A stretch of 64,000 bases of DNA from Kingdonia uniflora (GCA_014058105.1 JACGCM010001245.1:124001-188000), one strand, 5' to 3'. Positions 11,880 to 23,343 are shown, counted from the first letter of the stretch. Program-made: numbers and translations. Notes: a model not told the origin generated them from the sequence alone.

Positions 11880-13220
11880 TGGACCTTTCACGATTCTGGG
11901 TATTGATCCAAATCTGGCCTGCCACAAGCTCAATTTGAAAGATAAGGTCGATGCTGTCAAACAAAAGTAGAGGACCTTAACACCAAGACTCCGAGAAGAA
12001 GTCAATAAAGAGATTGACAATCTCATTGAAGTTAGCTTCGTCAGAAAGGCAAATTACCCAGACTGGATCTCAAACATTGTATCAGTCCTAAAGAAGAACA
12101 ACAAGATCAGGTTATGTGTAGATTTTACGGACCTCAACAAACATACTCCAAAGGATAGTTTTCTACTTCCTATCATAAACCTTCTACTCGATTATACTAT
12201 GGGACACAAACTCCTGTCCATGATAGATGCCGTATCAGGATACAATCAGATACCTATGCTACCTGATGACCAAGAGAAGACAACTTTCATTATAGAATAT
12301 GGCTTATAATGTTATAAATTCATGCCTTTCAGTCTCAAGAATGCTAAAGCCACTTATCAACGTTTGATGACACTGATGTTCAAAGACTACTTCAACAAAA
12401 TGATGGAAGTCTACATTGATGATATGTTGTGTAAAAGTCTTATAAAGGAGAGCCATATTACAGACTTACGTACTACTTTTGAAATTCTCCGTTTCTACAA
12501 GATGAGGCTCAACCCTGAAAAAGGCCAATTTGGGGTCCCGTAAAGAAAATTCTTGGGACATTTAATCAATAAGAGAGGAATAAAAGCTGATCTAGATCAT
12601 ATTTATGCACTATTGTCTATGCCTTCTCCAAAAACAAAGAAAGATGTACAAAAGTTAGCAGGCAAGATTATCACAATAAATCATTTTGTTTTGAAGTCTT
12701 CAGATCGATGTCTATTGTTGTTCAACCTATTGCGTGAAGGGACAACAAAACATATGTCTAAAAAGGATCCTGAGATCGAGTGGATAATAGAGTGTGAAAC
12801 AGCATTTCAGGAACTTAAACTTTACTTAGGATCACCGCTAGTGATGAGCACGCCTAACGAGGGGGAATAACTCACAATTTATCTTGTAGTTACCAATGAA
12901 TCATTAAGTTATGTTCTTATTCGACTTGTGGGGAAGATGAAAAAACTTATGTACTTCATCAGTAAAACTCTCACTCCAGCAGAGTCCTGGTATACCAAAT
13001 CGAGAAATTACTTTTAGCTCTCGTGTATACATCACAAATATTGAGATAATATTTTTAAGTGCACTAAGTTTGAGTGGTGACAAATTACCATTTACGAGAG
13101 ATCTTATCCAAACAGAAAAAATCCAGACGAGTACAACAATGGTCAGTCACTCTTGGCGAATATGACATCTATTTTGAAACACGACATTCTGAAAAAGGTC
13201 AAGTAGTAGCAGACTTCCTT
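11880..13220 (+). pseudogene. pol: reverse transcriptase and RNase H (element B)
   Basis: RT motifs appear in order: LREEVNKEIDNLIE, RKANYPDWISNIVSVLKKNN, RLCVDFTDLNKHTPKD, LLSMIDAVSGYNQIPM, MPFSLKNAKATYQRLMTLMF and VYIDDMLCKS (YIDD at 12412-12423). The RNase H part has YFISKTLTPAES and later HSEKGQVVADFLADFP. Stops near 11970, 12309, 12541 and 12868 and frameshifts near 12990 and 13070 disable it. It is the best preserved RT of the window and the best source for lineage typing. Confidence 0.9.
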
Positions 13221-13329
13221 GCGGACTTCCCAGTAGAAGATCCAGACTGGGAAGAAGAAAACACGGATACCAATGAGGAACAATTCAAAGAATAGTTTAA
13301 AGAGAAGTCGAACTGGATAACTCGAAAGG

Positions 13330-13830
13330 GGTGGTTTCTTTTAACTGATGGATCTTCCATACCTACAGGATCCAGAATTAGAATCGTGCTTATCACACCT
13401 TCCAATAATAGGATCGAGAAAATAGTCAGGCTCAATTTTAAAGCTACCAACAATGCGGCTAAGTATAAAGCAATGATTTACGGTCTAAATATGGCTCTTG
13501 AGATTAGAGTCTCCGAGTTGTTTGTCTAAACAGGCTCTTTACTCATTATGAACCATTACATAGTAAAATTTCAGAAGAATGGAAAGATGATTGACTACGC
13601 AATAGAAGTAGCAGTAGACGACAGAATGAGCAGATTCAAAAGAATTACAATCAAACCTTTACCGCGTGGAGAAAATAGACATTCGAACTCTCTCGCTTAT
13701 CTGGCAGGAATCCTTGGAATGGAAGCTTGTTATCTAAAGTTCAAAGTATTATCTATCCCCAACATTAACATCATAAGCTCAAATTTTGTCAATACTAGGG
13801 GCGTTGAAGAGGATGAGGACGAATAGAGAC
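13330..13830 (+). pseudogene. second (archaeal-type) RNase H (element B)
   Basis: Encodes LTDGSSIPTGSRIRIVLITP, NNAAKYKAMIYGLNMALEIR, a broken VxTDS (VxTGSLL, with a stop near 13527), then FKRITIKPLPRGENRHSNSL and AYLAGILGMEACY. This is the additional RNase H typical of Tat elements. Two conserved acidic positions are altered (AEYE to AKYK, TDS to TGS). An acidic run (GVEEDEDE) follows before the integrase. Confidence 0.8.
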
Positions 13831-15058
13831 GACCTTTCCTCAAGTATATTAGAACTAAAAACACGTTTGACGGCAAACTCACAATAGATCCTACTAAAAG
13901 GAGACGCGTGCTTGTTAATACTAAGCGGTACATTATGGAAAATGGCCTCCTTTACAAAATTTTGGTCACAGGGTCGTATCTTGAATGCTTATCTAGCAAA
14001 GAAGCTCAATAATTCCTACACAAACTCCATGAAGGTACTTGTTGTTTTCATGCAGCAGGACAATCGAGTTCATACTCAAGGGGTCTTTTTGCCTAAAATG
14101 AAAGCTCAAGCCATTGAGCTCGCAAGGAAGTGCGACGCCTATCACCGATATGGCCCCCAAATTTGAGCTCCAGCCTTGGAACTCTATTCTAACAACGTTG
14201 TCTGGTCATTTAAAAGATGGGCACTCAATTTCGTAGGAGAATTCCCCACCACGCCAGGAAAAAAAAGTACCTCTTAGTAGCAATAAATTACTTCACTAAA
14301 TGGGTGGAAGCATTCCGACTGTGTCGCACACGAGAAGACAAAGCTATCAAATTTATATAGGAAACCATCATCATCCGTTTCAGGTGCCCTCATCTCATCG
14401 GAATTGGTAATGGACCTCTGTTCGTTGGCTCCAGAGTCGCCGAATTCCTCAACCAGCACAACATCATACACTCTCCTTCCAATCCATATTACCCACAAGG
14501 AAATGGTTAGGCCAAAATCACTAATCGTACTATCATGGACGGAATCAAAAAATGTTTGATAAAGAAAAAGTGAAATTGGGTCCAAGAATTACCACATGTG
14601 TTATGGGTGTATTGCACAACACTTTGAGTATCAACTGGATGTATACCGTTTCTCCTGACTTATGGTACCTAAGAAATCATCCCTACTCAGTATCATCACT
14701 CAATACGTGGCCATACCATGACAGATAAAGAAAATGAATTCCAGTTGGCATGTAACATGAATTGGATCAAGGAGACTAGAGACAGAGCAATCATGAATTT
14801 GGGAAGATACTACCAAGCTCTAGCCCGATCTTACAACAAATGCGTTCATCACAAAGAGTTCAAAATCAAAGATCTCGTCCTAAGAGAAATTACCAAATAC
14901 AGAAAAAAGTAAATGCCTGGAAACTGTTCGAAAATTTGGAAGGTCCTTTTGTCATTATTGGGAAAAGTGCCCTTGGTTCTTACGATCTCGCCACTGAACA
15001 CGGAGATTGAATCCCTAATCCTTGGAACATAAGGAGACTGAAGTTGTATCGCAGATAA
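13830..15058 (+). pseudogene. integrase (element B)
   Basis: The zinc-domain remnant (FLPKMKAQAIELARKCDAYH) has lost a Cys of the usual KCDxCQR. The DDE core is split over frames, with FTKWVEA-like sequence near 14295, PSNPYYPQGNG near 14480, and RKxNWVQELPHVLWVY near 14570. The C-terminal part reads CNMNWIKETRDRAIMNLGRY, EFKIKDLVLREITK and LGSYDLATEHGD, and ends LKLYRR-stop at 15058. Multiple stops are present. Its usual task is cDNA insertion. Confidence 0.85.
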
Positions 15059-15297
15059 AAATCTATTACAGTGTACTTTTCTACAAATTAATATATCATC
15101 TTGTATAAGGGTATTACATCAATGAAAGATTTATGTTTGATCCCCATGCGTCTGAGTACTTTTTGCTATTTCATACAATACTCTATCTAATATATTCATC
15201 GTACGTCAATCTTATACCAATGAAATACTTGTGTTTGATTGCTCTACACTATAATACTTTTCTAATATATCCAACAAGCACTTCTATATACAGATTA

Positions 15298-15592
15298 CAG
15301 ATTGTTTATTGCTTTGGCCAAATTGATTATCTATACATTACAGATCGTTTGTTGCTATGGCCAAACTGATTATTTATTTACATTACAGTTCATTTGTTGC
15401 TTTGGCCAAACCGACCACCTATTACATTACATACCATTTGTTACTGTGGCCAAACTGATCATTTATTTGCATTACAGATCGTTTGTTACTTTGGCCAAAC
15501 CAATCACCTATTACATTATAGATCGCTTGTTGCTTCAGCTAAACTGATAACATATCACATTACGAATCACTTAGGGCTTCACTCAAACAGAT
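15298..15592 (+). repeat. 44-bp tandem repeat array (element B)
   Basis: Seven units of 43-45 bp. Two versions tend to alternate, one with TGATTATxTATxxATTA and one with CxACCTATTACATTA after the shared GGCCAAAC core. Same position as in A and C. Confidence 0.9.
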
Positions 15593-15649
15593 CTTCTATA
15601 CTCCTCTACCTTCGCTGCCTCAGCAACCATCTACTATACGATAGCCTAT

Positions 15650-15957
15650 AGGGACAAAATTGGAGTTCTGAAACAGAGTATGGTTAGAGATGGAAAGAAC
15701 ATCGTTATGGGGAAAATGCCAGAATTTATGAGTCAATGGCTGTACAAGGGGTATGCACGTGATGTGGCGAGACCTTCTAATATAGGTGATGATTCGAGTG
15801 ATAGTTCTAGTGCGGTGTAACTATTATGAGGAGGTGTTATGTATACTAACGCATATAGTAGATAAAGTGTATGAAAATAGGACTGTCTAGAATGGTGATT
15901 TATACTAACCTTTTGATAAACTAATGATACTGTATGGGTTGATTATCTGTTGTATAG
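15650..15957. other. micro-inversion carrying the as3 C-terminus (element B)
   Basis: In A and C the end of as3 lies on the minus strand. Here the equivalent 0.3 kb reads on the plus strand: KIGVLKQSMVRDGKNIVMGK, PEFMSQWLYKGYARDVA, then DDSSDSSSAV-stop (stop 15818-15820). The segment is the reverse complement of about 59030-59345 in C. Both ends carry CTATAGG-like bases (GCCTATAGGG on the left, TGTATAGGAT on the right). Confidence 0.8.
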
Positions 15958-16989
15958 GATGGCCCCTATGGCCTCCATGTCACACTGTGTACTTTTGCCA
16001 ACTAAACCATCATACACCAGTTTACTTTCTACTTCCATTCTCTTAAACTCTGACGCAAAGAATGAAATTACTACTGTCATATCTCTATCATCTACGTTAC
16101 TTACCTCAGTCTTCACCTGTTTATGTAGAATAAGCTCGCTAAGTTTACTTTGAGCTTCCTTCAACGAAGCTTCCAAATGATCGCAACGCTTCTCTACTCG
16201 TCGTTTCTCATCCAACACATAAGAATTTTGAGACTCCAACACTGTGATGAACTCATCTATCTGATAAATCAAAGATATTGGCTCATCAATTCCTGCCTCA
16301 CGATTCTCCTATTCTTCCCTCCTCTCATCAAGATGTATCTCCGCTTGTAATAGGTCAGCTTCTAACTTCGTATTTATGTCACACAATTTTGTATTATCTT
16401 CCAAGTTCTCCAAGGTATTTAACTTCAATACCTGTATGGTATGCTCTAGAGTCACTACTTTGTTCCAAGCCGCATTTATGTTTTCGTTCTACTTATTACG
16501 GGCCTCTTCCATCTTCTTTATAACTACATCAACAACTAGCTAACATACTTCGTACTTAGAAGCGCGAGCTCGCGTATCAGCTACCTCCACTTCAAGAACA
16601 TTTACTTCGAATTGTAAGTCTTTCACATTCTTACCTTACTCTTCTTATTTTGCCAATAGTTCTGTAACTCAAACTCGAGCAGATGTCAGCTCTGCCCCTT
16701 GCTGGCTCGCTTACCTCGAGCCACCGATAAATCCAACATCTTTCTTTCTTATAATTTCTCTTAACTTTTCTATTTTTCTCAGTCCGTTGGCTAGATCTGC
16801 CTTTTTCTTATGTAGCTCCTCAGACAATCGAGCTCATATGTTTCGTTCTCGAGCTATCTCCACCTTCATGCTTTCTTCTAATCTAATAATGCTCTTTAGT
16901 GCCCCCTTACACGAACTTAGCTCAGCATTCAATTGTCCATTTTGGACACGTAATGCATCACACTAACTTTGAATAGCTATCTGTTCTAC
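15958..16989 (-). pseudogene. as3: antisense coiled-coil ORF (element B)
   Basis: Minus-strand heptad-rich chain beginning after an acceptor-like ATGACAG (16990-16996) with VEQIAIQS, followed by LRVQNGQLNAELSSCKGALK and VEKRCDHLEASLKEAQSKLS, and then KLVYDGLVGKSTQCDMEAIG. After that the inversion removes the C-terminus. Stops occur roughly every 50-100 codons. No enzyme motif is visible. Same place and content as in A, C and D. Confidence 0.6.
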
Positions 16990-17200
16990 CTGTCATAAAT
17001 AGTTTACATTTATAATAGCTCGATTATACCAATAGATTACATACCATAGTTAACAAGTTTAAATCAAGAACATAGTATCTGAGTAGTATCAATACACTGA
17101 TCTATTCATCACCACAGAAAACAAATTTCATTTATCATCAACAACAATATACAAAGATCTTACACATATGCAGGGCCGGTAAAGGGAAAGCGATAATAGA

Positions 17201-19585
17201 CTATTTTCGATTCATCAAGAAATGAGAAGACTGCCCTTTATCTCTTAAAATATTTCTATTCATTACCTGAATATCTATCGAAGTGGTAAAGGTCACTACC
17301 TCCTACTGACGTTGTTTACCCCGCGATCGGGGTATCAAACTTTTAATCTTCTCCTTACCCTCTTCTGATGACAGTTCCCTTGGCCTCAGAATGAGGGTTT
17401 TACCAACAATTTCTCCATCACCTTTGGTAAACCACATATTCCCAGCCTTGGCATTCTCTACCCCAAAATCCTTCCCACATTCCGTCATGAACTTCCTAAA
17501 TTCGTTCTCTACCCTGGCTAGTTCTTATCCATAAAATTCAATAACACTGTTTATATGACGCTCATGTCCTGTTCGAGTAGCGACTTTTGCTAGTGAAGGA
17601 TGTAGATGCTTCCTCAATGTCATATGCACCTTGTGCAGTTGCTGACGCGTTTCTTTCTGCAATACACCTAAAGCCCTCAAATCAGCTTCTACCTTCATTC
17701 GAATAGTTACTTCTTTTGACAATCGCATTGCTAAAGATACTTTTTGCTCCATGTGTTGTAATATCTCATCCTGTAACCCCTTTAATTTACCCTCTAATTA
17801 CTTTTGGGCTTCTATTTGCTCTTTTCTTATCCTGGAAAATACAATTCTCATGGACCTCCGATCCTACATAAAGCCAAAAACATCATATAAAGGTTCTACA
17901 TCACCTCATACAACAGACACACCAGTTCGAGTAGAACACTTTCTCGCCTCTAAACTATGATGATTTTGTGCTTCTTGAGCTAAAAATATAACTCGAGCTG
18001 GGTCCGGAACTACACCTCTCTCCTTGAAAAGCTCTACATAAGCTTCTTTTAACCCTCGTTCACTATCTACTTCGATCTTGAAATATAATGTCAGAGCTAT
18101 TAACATACTTTGACACCTAGCCTTATCACTCAGGTCGTTAAAATAGGTCAACTCTTTTGGTTTTTGCACTAATGCCCCCATTTCCTCTTCCTTTCTTAAC
18201 AACTCATTCCTTTTTATTTTTATCATAGCATATCTACACTGGAGATCATATAACTTTTTAAAAGTTTTCTTTGAATTCAACTTATATTGCCTTCTCTCAT
18301 ATTCAATTTTATTAAGTACCTGCTGAATACGAGCCACAGAATTCCTCGCTTTACTCAACGACCTCTCCAGTTCAGAATTAGTTTTTCTCAGTTGCTCTAT
18401 CTCTTGCACAGAGTACAAATATTTTTGTTATAATACAGACATCCAAAGTGAACATGCTTCAAATCATCACTCCAACTTCAACAAATACAGAGAATTATCA
18501 CATTGATATCACACAAACTGCACAAACTCAAAAATAGAATACCACAGAAGGGTTAAAGATTCTTGTTAATTTCTTCCTCAGATGGAGGATCTAATGTTTA
18601 CCCAGCCGTATGACCTGGATCAACATGTTCAGAAGGAGGATCCAATGTTTTTTTGGCTACTCGGACTGGCTCTACACTTTCTGGTGGAAGCTCCAACGTT
18701 TTCTTAGGAGAAACACCAGCATCAGCCATCACCTCTTCCAGAACCTTTGAAGGCAAAACTATTTCCTTGTACCTACCAACCTGGCCTAGCTTCACATCAG
18801 CGAAACTCAATCCAAAATCATAATAATATTGGACAAAGTGATCCCATTCCATTTTAAGGGCCCCGACTGATTTTGACATTACATCATCATGCTCCAGCAG
18901 ATCGAAATGCTTTTCTGAGAGCTCTGCAACCGCTTTAGCGTCTTCAACTCTCTTCTCTTTCTCCAGCTTGAGCTCAACATCGAGCTCCTTCACACAAGCG
19001 TATTGATCTTCAAACTCCTTAATGCAAGCAGATTGGACTTCAAACTTCGCTGTAAGAGCCCTGAACTCCTGGCTCCTCTTTTCTAGATACTCTTTGGCCC
19101 CCTTCAGCAGCACTGGGAACTGCCAGTATAAACATACAGAGACAAAGTCAGCACAACAATTTTCAATCCGAATATAAAGACAATTAAGGATTCCAAGAAC
19201 GTACCACAAAAGTATGTTCATAATACTCCTCATCGAGCTGCTCTGGATTCGTCCCAACCATCAGACAGTATTTTAGCTCGAGCTCTTTCATCTAAGCTAT
19301 GACATGAGGATTAGTTCAAGAACTACCCTCTTCATTATGCCTTTTTCTTTTCAGCTAGCTCTTCTCGACCTCAGCTGGAACAGCCGTATTTAATCCAAGT
19401 TTCTCCTCTACATCGCCGGAAACAGACTTTGCGATCTCTAATACTCTAGCTGCCACCCCAGTGACAGAGGTATTCTGCCAAGCTGGCCTCCCAGACCTCC
19501 GAGTATTCCGTTTGGTGGTCTGAGGTACAGGAGGTGGAAGACTAAGAACATCATCCACAGTCAGGTGAACTTTCCCTTCAGCCAT
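17201..19585 (-). pseudogene. as2: antisense multi-exon coiled-coil gene (element B)
   Basis: ATG at 19585 (MAEGKVHLTVDDVLSLPPP), end at K-stop 17201. Exon 1 has a basic run (LKRKRHNEEGSS) that could be a nuclear signal. Intron 1 is 19120-19204 (GTACGT...ACTGGCAG). Exon 2 is helical (KEYLEKRSQEFRALTAKFEV; VKLGQVGRYKEIVLPSKVLE). After a second intron comes the well-kept exon EIEQLRKTNSELERSLSKAR, LYDLQCRYAMIKIKRNELLR, LFKERGVVPDPARVIFLAQE, then VIEFYG, LARVENEFRKFM, NMWFTKGDGE and LIPRSRGKQRQ. The 170-codon open stretch 17906-18418 is long for such an old repeat. Function is unknown. Confidence 0.65.
19120..19204 (-). other. intron 1 of as2 (element B)
   Basis: 85 bp on the minus strand, donor GTACGT and acceptor TATACTGGCAG. 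Homologous to the A, C and D introns, with the exon ending ...TTTTGTG before it. Confidence 0.68.
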
Positions 19586-19606
19586 AGCTCGTTTCTCCTG
19601 AGCTCG

Positions 19607-20672
19607 TTAAACCTTGAGTACTACGGAATCTACCCTTTTATCCTTATGGATACCGAGCTCACCAAGTACCTGCTTTAGCTTATCTTGATCTCGAGTAATG
19701 CAGTCGAACAGACTTGCCTTATCAGGCATAGATAAAGGCTTGGGTTTTGCCAAAACAAGAAACACATCATTAAGTAGCAGATCAAAGACAAGTTATTGGT
19801 TATTTAAAGATTGGTCAACATTACTTACTCAGATTATAATATCTATGGTTCAGTTTGAGCTCCGATTCATCTGGAACCTGCATACAGTTGCCCTCTACCC
19901 ACACAAGGTGGTCATTCCTTGGTCTACCCGCAGATTTGAAATTAAAGAATTTTGGCCTAGTTGAATCACTATACAGGTAACCACTACTTCGACCTTCGAC
20001 ATATTTCCATTTAAAAAACTTCATCATATCTTCAGCTTCGAACTGCTTCGCAGTCCCTTCCTTCCTCCATTTTTCATTCAGTACCTCACATACCCTCATC
20101 ATTTCATAGACATTCCTATTTAATTAAGCAGGGAAACACTGTAACATATTCATAACCCTTTTCTAAAAGAAGGTTAGAGGAATTCTAAGGCCATATACGA
20201 CTTGATTCTAAAAATACAAAAACCCATCACTCGGGCCTGATAGTCCGAAACCATTATAATATGAGAGATTAAACCCCTCGCCAATTCCTCTATCCCTTTT
20301 CCACTTCTCCAAGCATGGGACTTGGTAGTATATAGCCTTCTCCAGTTTACCAAGGATATAGGCCCTGAACCATAAACCTTGTTCCTTCACATAACTTCCC
20401 AAATCTCCTTGCAATTTTTTATATTTAAAGTATTCTTTCCATACATATACACCCACTGGGTATATAAAAAGGACTTTCTCTTTCTCTGATCTATCCCCCC
20501 TCTCTATCACCTCCTCAATTTTACTGGGCTCCCCACCCTATACACTTATCTTTACACTGTTTACAGTTTTCTCCATCACACTACACTCGTCCCCCCTCCC
20601 TGACGACGATGTTTCCTCGGAACTGGACGATACTACAAATTTACTGGTGGTAATACTAGGTTTAGAACGCAT
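19607..20672 (-). pseudogene. as1: antisense core ORF (element B)
   Basis: ATG at 20672 (MRSKPSITTSKFVVSSSSEE), stop at 19607, which lies 21 nt before the as2 ATG. After an acidic Ser/Glu-rich head come VLFIYPVGVYVWKEYFKYKK, LWFRAYILGKLEKAIYYQVP, LSYYNGFGLSGPSDGFLYF, MMRVCEVLNEKWRKEGTAKQ, SGYLYSDSTRPKFFNFKSAG and NDHLVWVEGN. An intron is likely at about 19739-19828 (donor GTAAGTAA). One stop lies in the head and a few lie further on. It aligns with A throughout and with D over the central block. Tentatively related to plant 'putative gypsy-type transposon' proteins; role unknown. Confidence 0.62.
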
Positions 20673-21759
20673 ATCGAACCTACATATACAAAAACATATT
20701 TTATCATTATCTCTATATTAGATACAGACAAAACAAACCCACCTTCTACCCAGTCAACACGTCTATTTTACCAATTCCTAAAACAAAACAAAAAAAACAC
20801 AAAAATTAATCATTTCAATTTTCCTTTTCATTCTTCAAGCAAGCATTTTCTATCTCTACAGTCTGTTCATATATAAAAATTCTTTAACTCTAAAACTCTC
20901 TCATCTTCATTAAAAAATAATAACCCAAAACCTCTACATTATCAGATACGCATATCAAGGAGGCTACTACATATTAAACAAATTACTACACATATGACAC
21001 TGATTATTACAAATATCATCTAGATTACGAAATAAATTAGACGGACAAAGCCTTATATTACCAACCTGTACTTGAAAAACAACAGTCTTCTGCTTTGCCC
21101 TGACGTCTTGCTAAGATTGAGCGCTCCCGTTGCTTCCCCAATAATTTTTTATCGCCTGATAAAGATTTCCTTCTCAAATCACACTCAGAGCTCAAATGTT
21201 TCTTCTCCTTGGAAATAAGATTTACACCACTTTTCTCACTCTCTGAAACTGTAGATAATTTATGAGGGAGAGAGAGGCACACTTTTATACTCTCCCTCGG
21301 TTTGTGAAACAACGGCTCCTTCAGACACGTGTTAGTCACCCCTACTGTCTCTGCAGACACATCTTTTTGGTTAAAGACATCATCATGACTTTTGTGATAA
21401 CGTCTACCGTCATTACGTCTGTCCCTATTATCTGCCATAAACAACTCTGCACCTTTTCCTCAAACACAGTACAAATGACCAATCACCTTACTTTTATACC
21501 CTACCAAGATCATACAACTTTCCTAAAATATATCAATATTCAAAATTCAAAGATATCAATATAGTTGTTAAAATCCTATAGTTGTCTTCCATAATATTCA
21601 TACACAAAGAGTGAAACATAATACTTCATTCTTATTAAAGCAGATCGAGACATCACATTATTTTATTCTCTCAAAGTTCCCCACCTAATATTATTTGGGT
21701 TCCAATACAAAACACTAAAAGCTGAATACTTCGTACGAGCTCTCATAATTTGAGCTTAC
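20673..21759. other. AT-rich spacer between as1 and as0b (element B)
   Basis: No recognised domain. A minus-strand open frame of 128 codons (21058-21444) is charged (DNRDRRNDGRRYHKSHDD) and I could not match it to D; it may be an unconserved exon or chance. A TATATAT-like stretch lies about 200 bp upstream of the as1 ATG. Confidence 0.4.
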
Positions 21760-22115
21760 CGATCTCACCAGTTACATCAAAAGCAACCTCGATGGTACGC
21801 CTCTCCATATAGAATTATCTCTCTATTTACTGCCCTTGCATCATCTTCAACGATCTTGTCATACGCGAGCTGTCGAATAGTCCGTTCTCATACCGTGACA
21901 CTCAGCAACGACCTCCGTAAAACATCACACCAATTTTTTTTATCATACTCTACATGCTTACCTTCATCATCTAATCTTACCAGATTCAATGGCCACTCCA
22001 AAAATACAGTATCATAAGGCAATCAGTGAATATATCACTCACAAAGTTTAGCAACCTTGATATGGAAATGACCATCTGTTGCCTGCTGAGTACGCTGAGA
22101 ATGGGTCCTCACCAT
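21760..22115 (-). pseudogene. as0b: antisense ORF with SQR head (element B)
   Basis: Minus strand, ATG at 22115. It begins MVRTHSQRTQQATDGHFHIK with VAKLCE next, then a stop. Further down it shows LLSVTV and RQLAYDKIVEDDARAVNREI. Element D encodes MVMTRSQRAHHTSGG with TIKIVEVCERIF at the corresponding place, so the ORF is shared by two diverged elements in the same relative position. No known domain. A TATAAATA box lies 71 bp upstream. Confidence 0.55.
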
Positions 22116-22185
22116 TCTTAAACACACTACCTTCAGAGCAAGATTATCCCTACAAATGATACAAATTATAATAGTAAGGAATCAC

Positions 22186-22193
22186 TATTTATA
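22186..22193 (-). promoter_or_regulatory. antisense TATA box before as0b (element B)
   Basis: Minus-strand TATAAATA in GGGGATATAAATAGTG, 71 bp before the as0b ATG. D has TATATAAATA 40 bp before its as0b ATG. Confidence 0.5.
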
Positions 22194-23039
22194 TCCCCGA
22201 AGAAGATCTCTGCAAATCCAGATTACCCCGTAGATTTTGCCGAGAAAAATATTTTTGAGAACATCTTTGGATAGCAGAATATCAACATCAAATGCAGAAT
22301 ATTATGACAAGCCATTCTTTCCATAGTATGAAGTATCTCCTAAGATTGTATACAAGCAAATATAAAGTTGGTAACATACAAAGATCAAGCGAATCCAGCA
22401 GTAGTATCTACAGATCAACATCAACCCTGTCTCGTAGTTCGAAGCACTCTATCATACAGTTCGAGTACAAAAATTGTAGAAAACGGTATATAATTGCTTC
22501 TACCAAGTCACGTTTTCAAACTCCTCTAAATTTTCAAAACTCACCTATCATTACCATTTGTCATCATGCACACGAAACTCTTTACAGCTCGTTTTTCCCC
22601 ATCATACCCCATACCTAATTCCTATTGACATACCACTATTTTATACTAGAAGACTACATAAACAAATTCGATACAAGGAAACAAAGTACTAGAACATCAA
22701 CATTTCATTAGTTCGAAGATTTTTCTTCCGGAATACTTTACAGATAACAAAATGTTCCAAATAATTCTAACAGATTACTTTAAAAAGTTACAGTTCGCAG
22801 GGAAGACGATGAATAACTGAAGCATCTTCCAAACTCTGATCCCATGCTGCAAAGTCTAGGAAACAGTTAGAACTGGAAATCACAGATAAAAGGATCTTCT
22901 TCATTGCCAATATCTTTGGTCCATGGAAAAAAATGATTCCTCCATCATCGCAACCTCTTCCATCATAACCCGTACTCCGCATGCTAGAGGCAGACCGAAG
23001 GTCCAATTTTTTAGAAAATACCCATTCACTAGTAGGATA
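22194..23039. other. spacer between as0b and as0a (element B)
   Basis: AT-rich, with no conserved gene that I can support. The 3' end of as0a may run into 22788-23006, where a minus-strand open frame continues in another phase. Confidence 0.35.
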
Positions 23040-23343
23040 TCAGCGAGACTCCCTCAGACGAATGCCTACCGCATTATCTTCAGTTGTAACAGCCTCCTCT
23101 GCCAGTAAATAAAGCCCATTTTGACGCTCTACCTTAGATGTCAGCAGATAGTGAAACCACGCCATCTGATAATAATCATCCCCCGCTTCCGTCACTTCTT
23201 CATATGATATACGGTGATAGGTAGGTAATACGGGAATCGGTGTCGGCAAATGTAGAGGTTGCTATCCAAAGTACCGGATACGCAATTCCTCTATTTTTTT
23301 TACGAATCCTAGACTCCCAAGATTGGTTCCTGGTAGTCGCCAT
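23040..23343 (-). pseudogene. as0a: small antisense ORF next to the 3' LTR (element B)
   Basis: Minus strand, ATG at 23343 (MATTRNQSWESRIRKKNRGI). After a frameshift it reads PIPVLPTYHRISYEE, GDDYYQMAWFHYLL and LYLLAEEAVTTEDNAVGIRL. D carries the homologous block (PVPPTYH, DDYYHMWRFRYLI, LRLLAEDKIVEADVVAGLR) on its antisense side, also close to the 3' LTR. The aromatic DDYY...WF/RF core is the best-kept part. No known family recognised. A TATAAAAA box lies 94 bp upstream. Confidence 0.55.

Noticed and set aside
13199..13453. Minus-strand frames opposite the second RNase H (also 56625-56879 and 855-1265)
   Set aside because: They recur in all copies because the sense domain is conserved. No independent start or promoter.
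14274..14585. 103-codon minus-strand frame opposite integrase
   Set aside because: A shadow of the integrase on the other strand, also seen at 1799-2221 and 57595-58017. It matches nothing and mirrors conserved codons.
15298..15592. Regularly spaced repeats that could suggest a CRISPR array
   Set aside because: The whole 44-bp unit is repeated without unique spacers, and the context is a plant retrotransposon.
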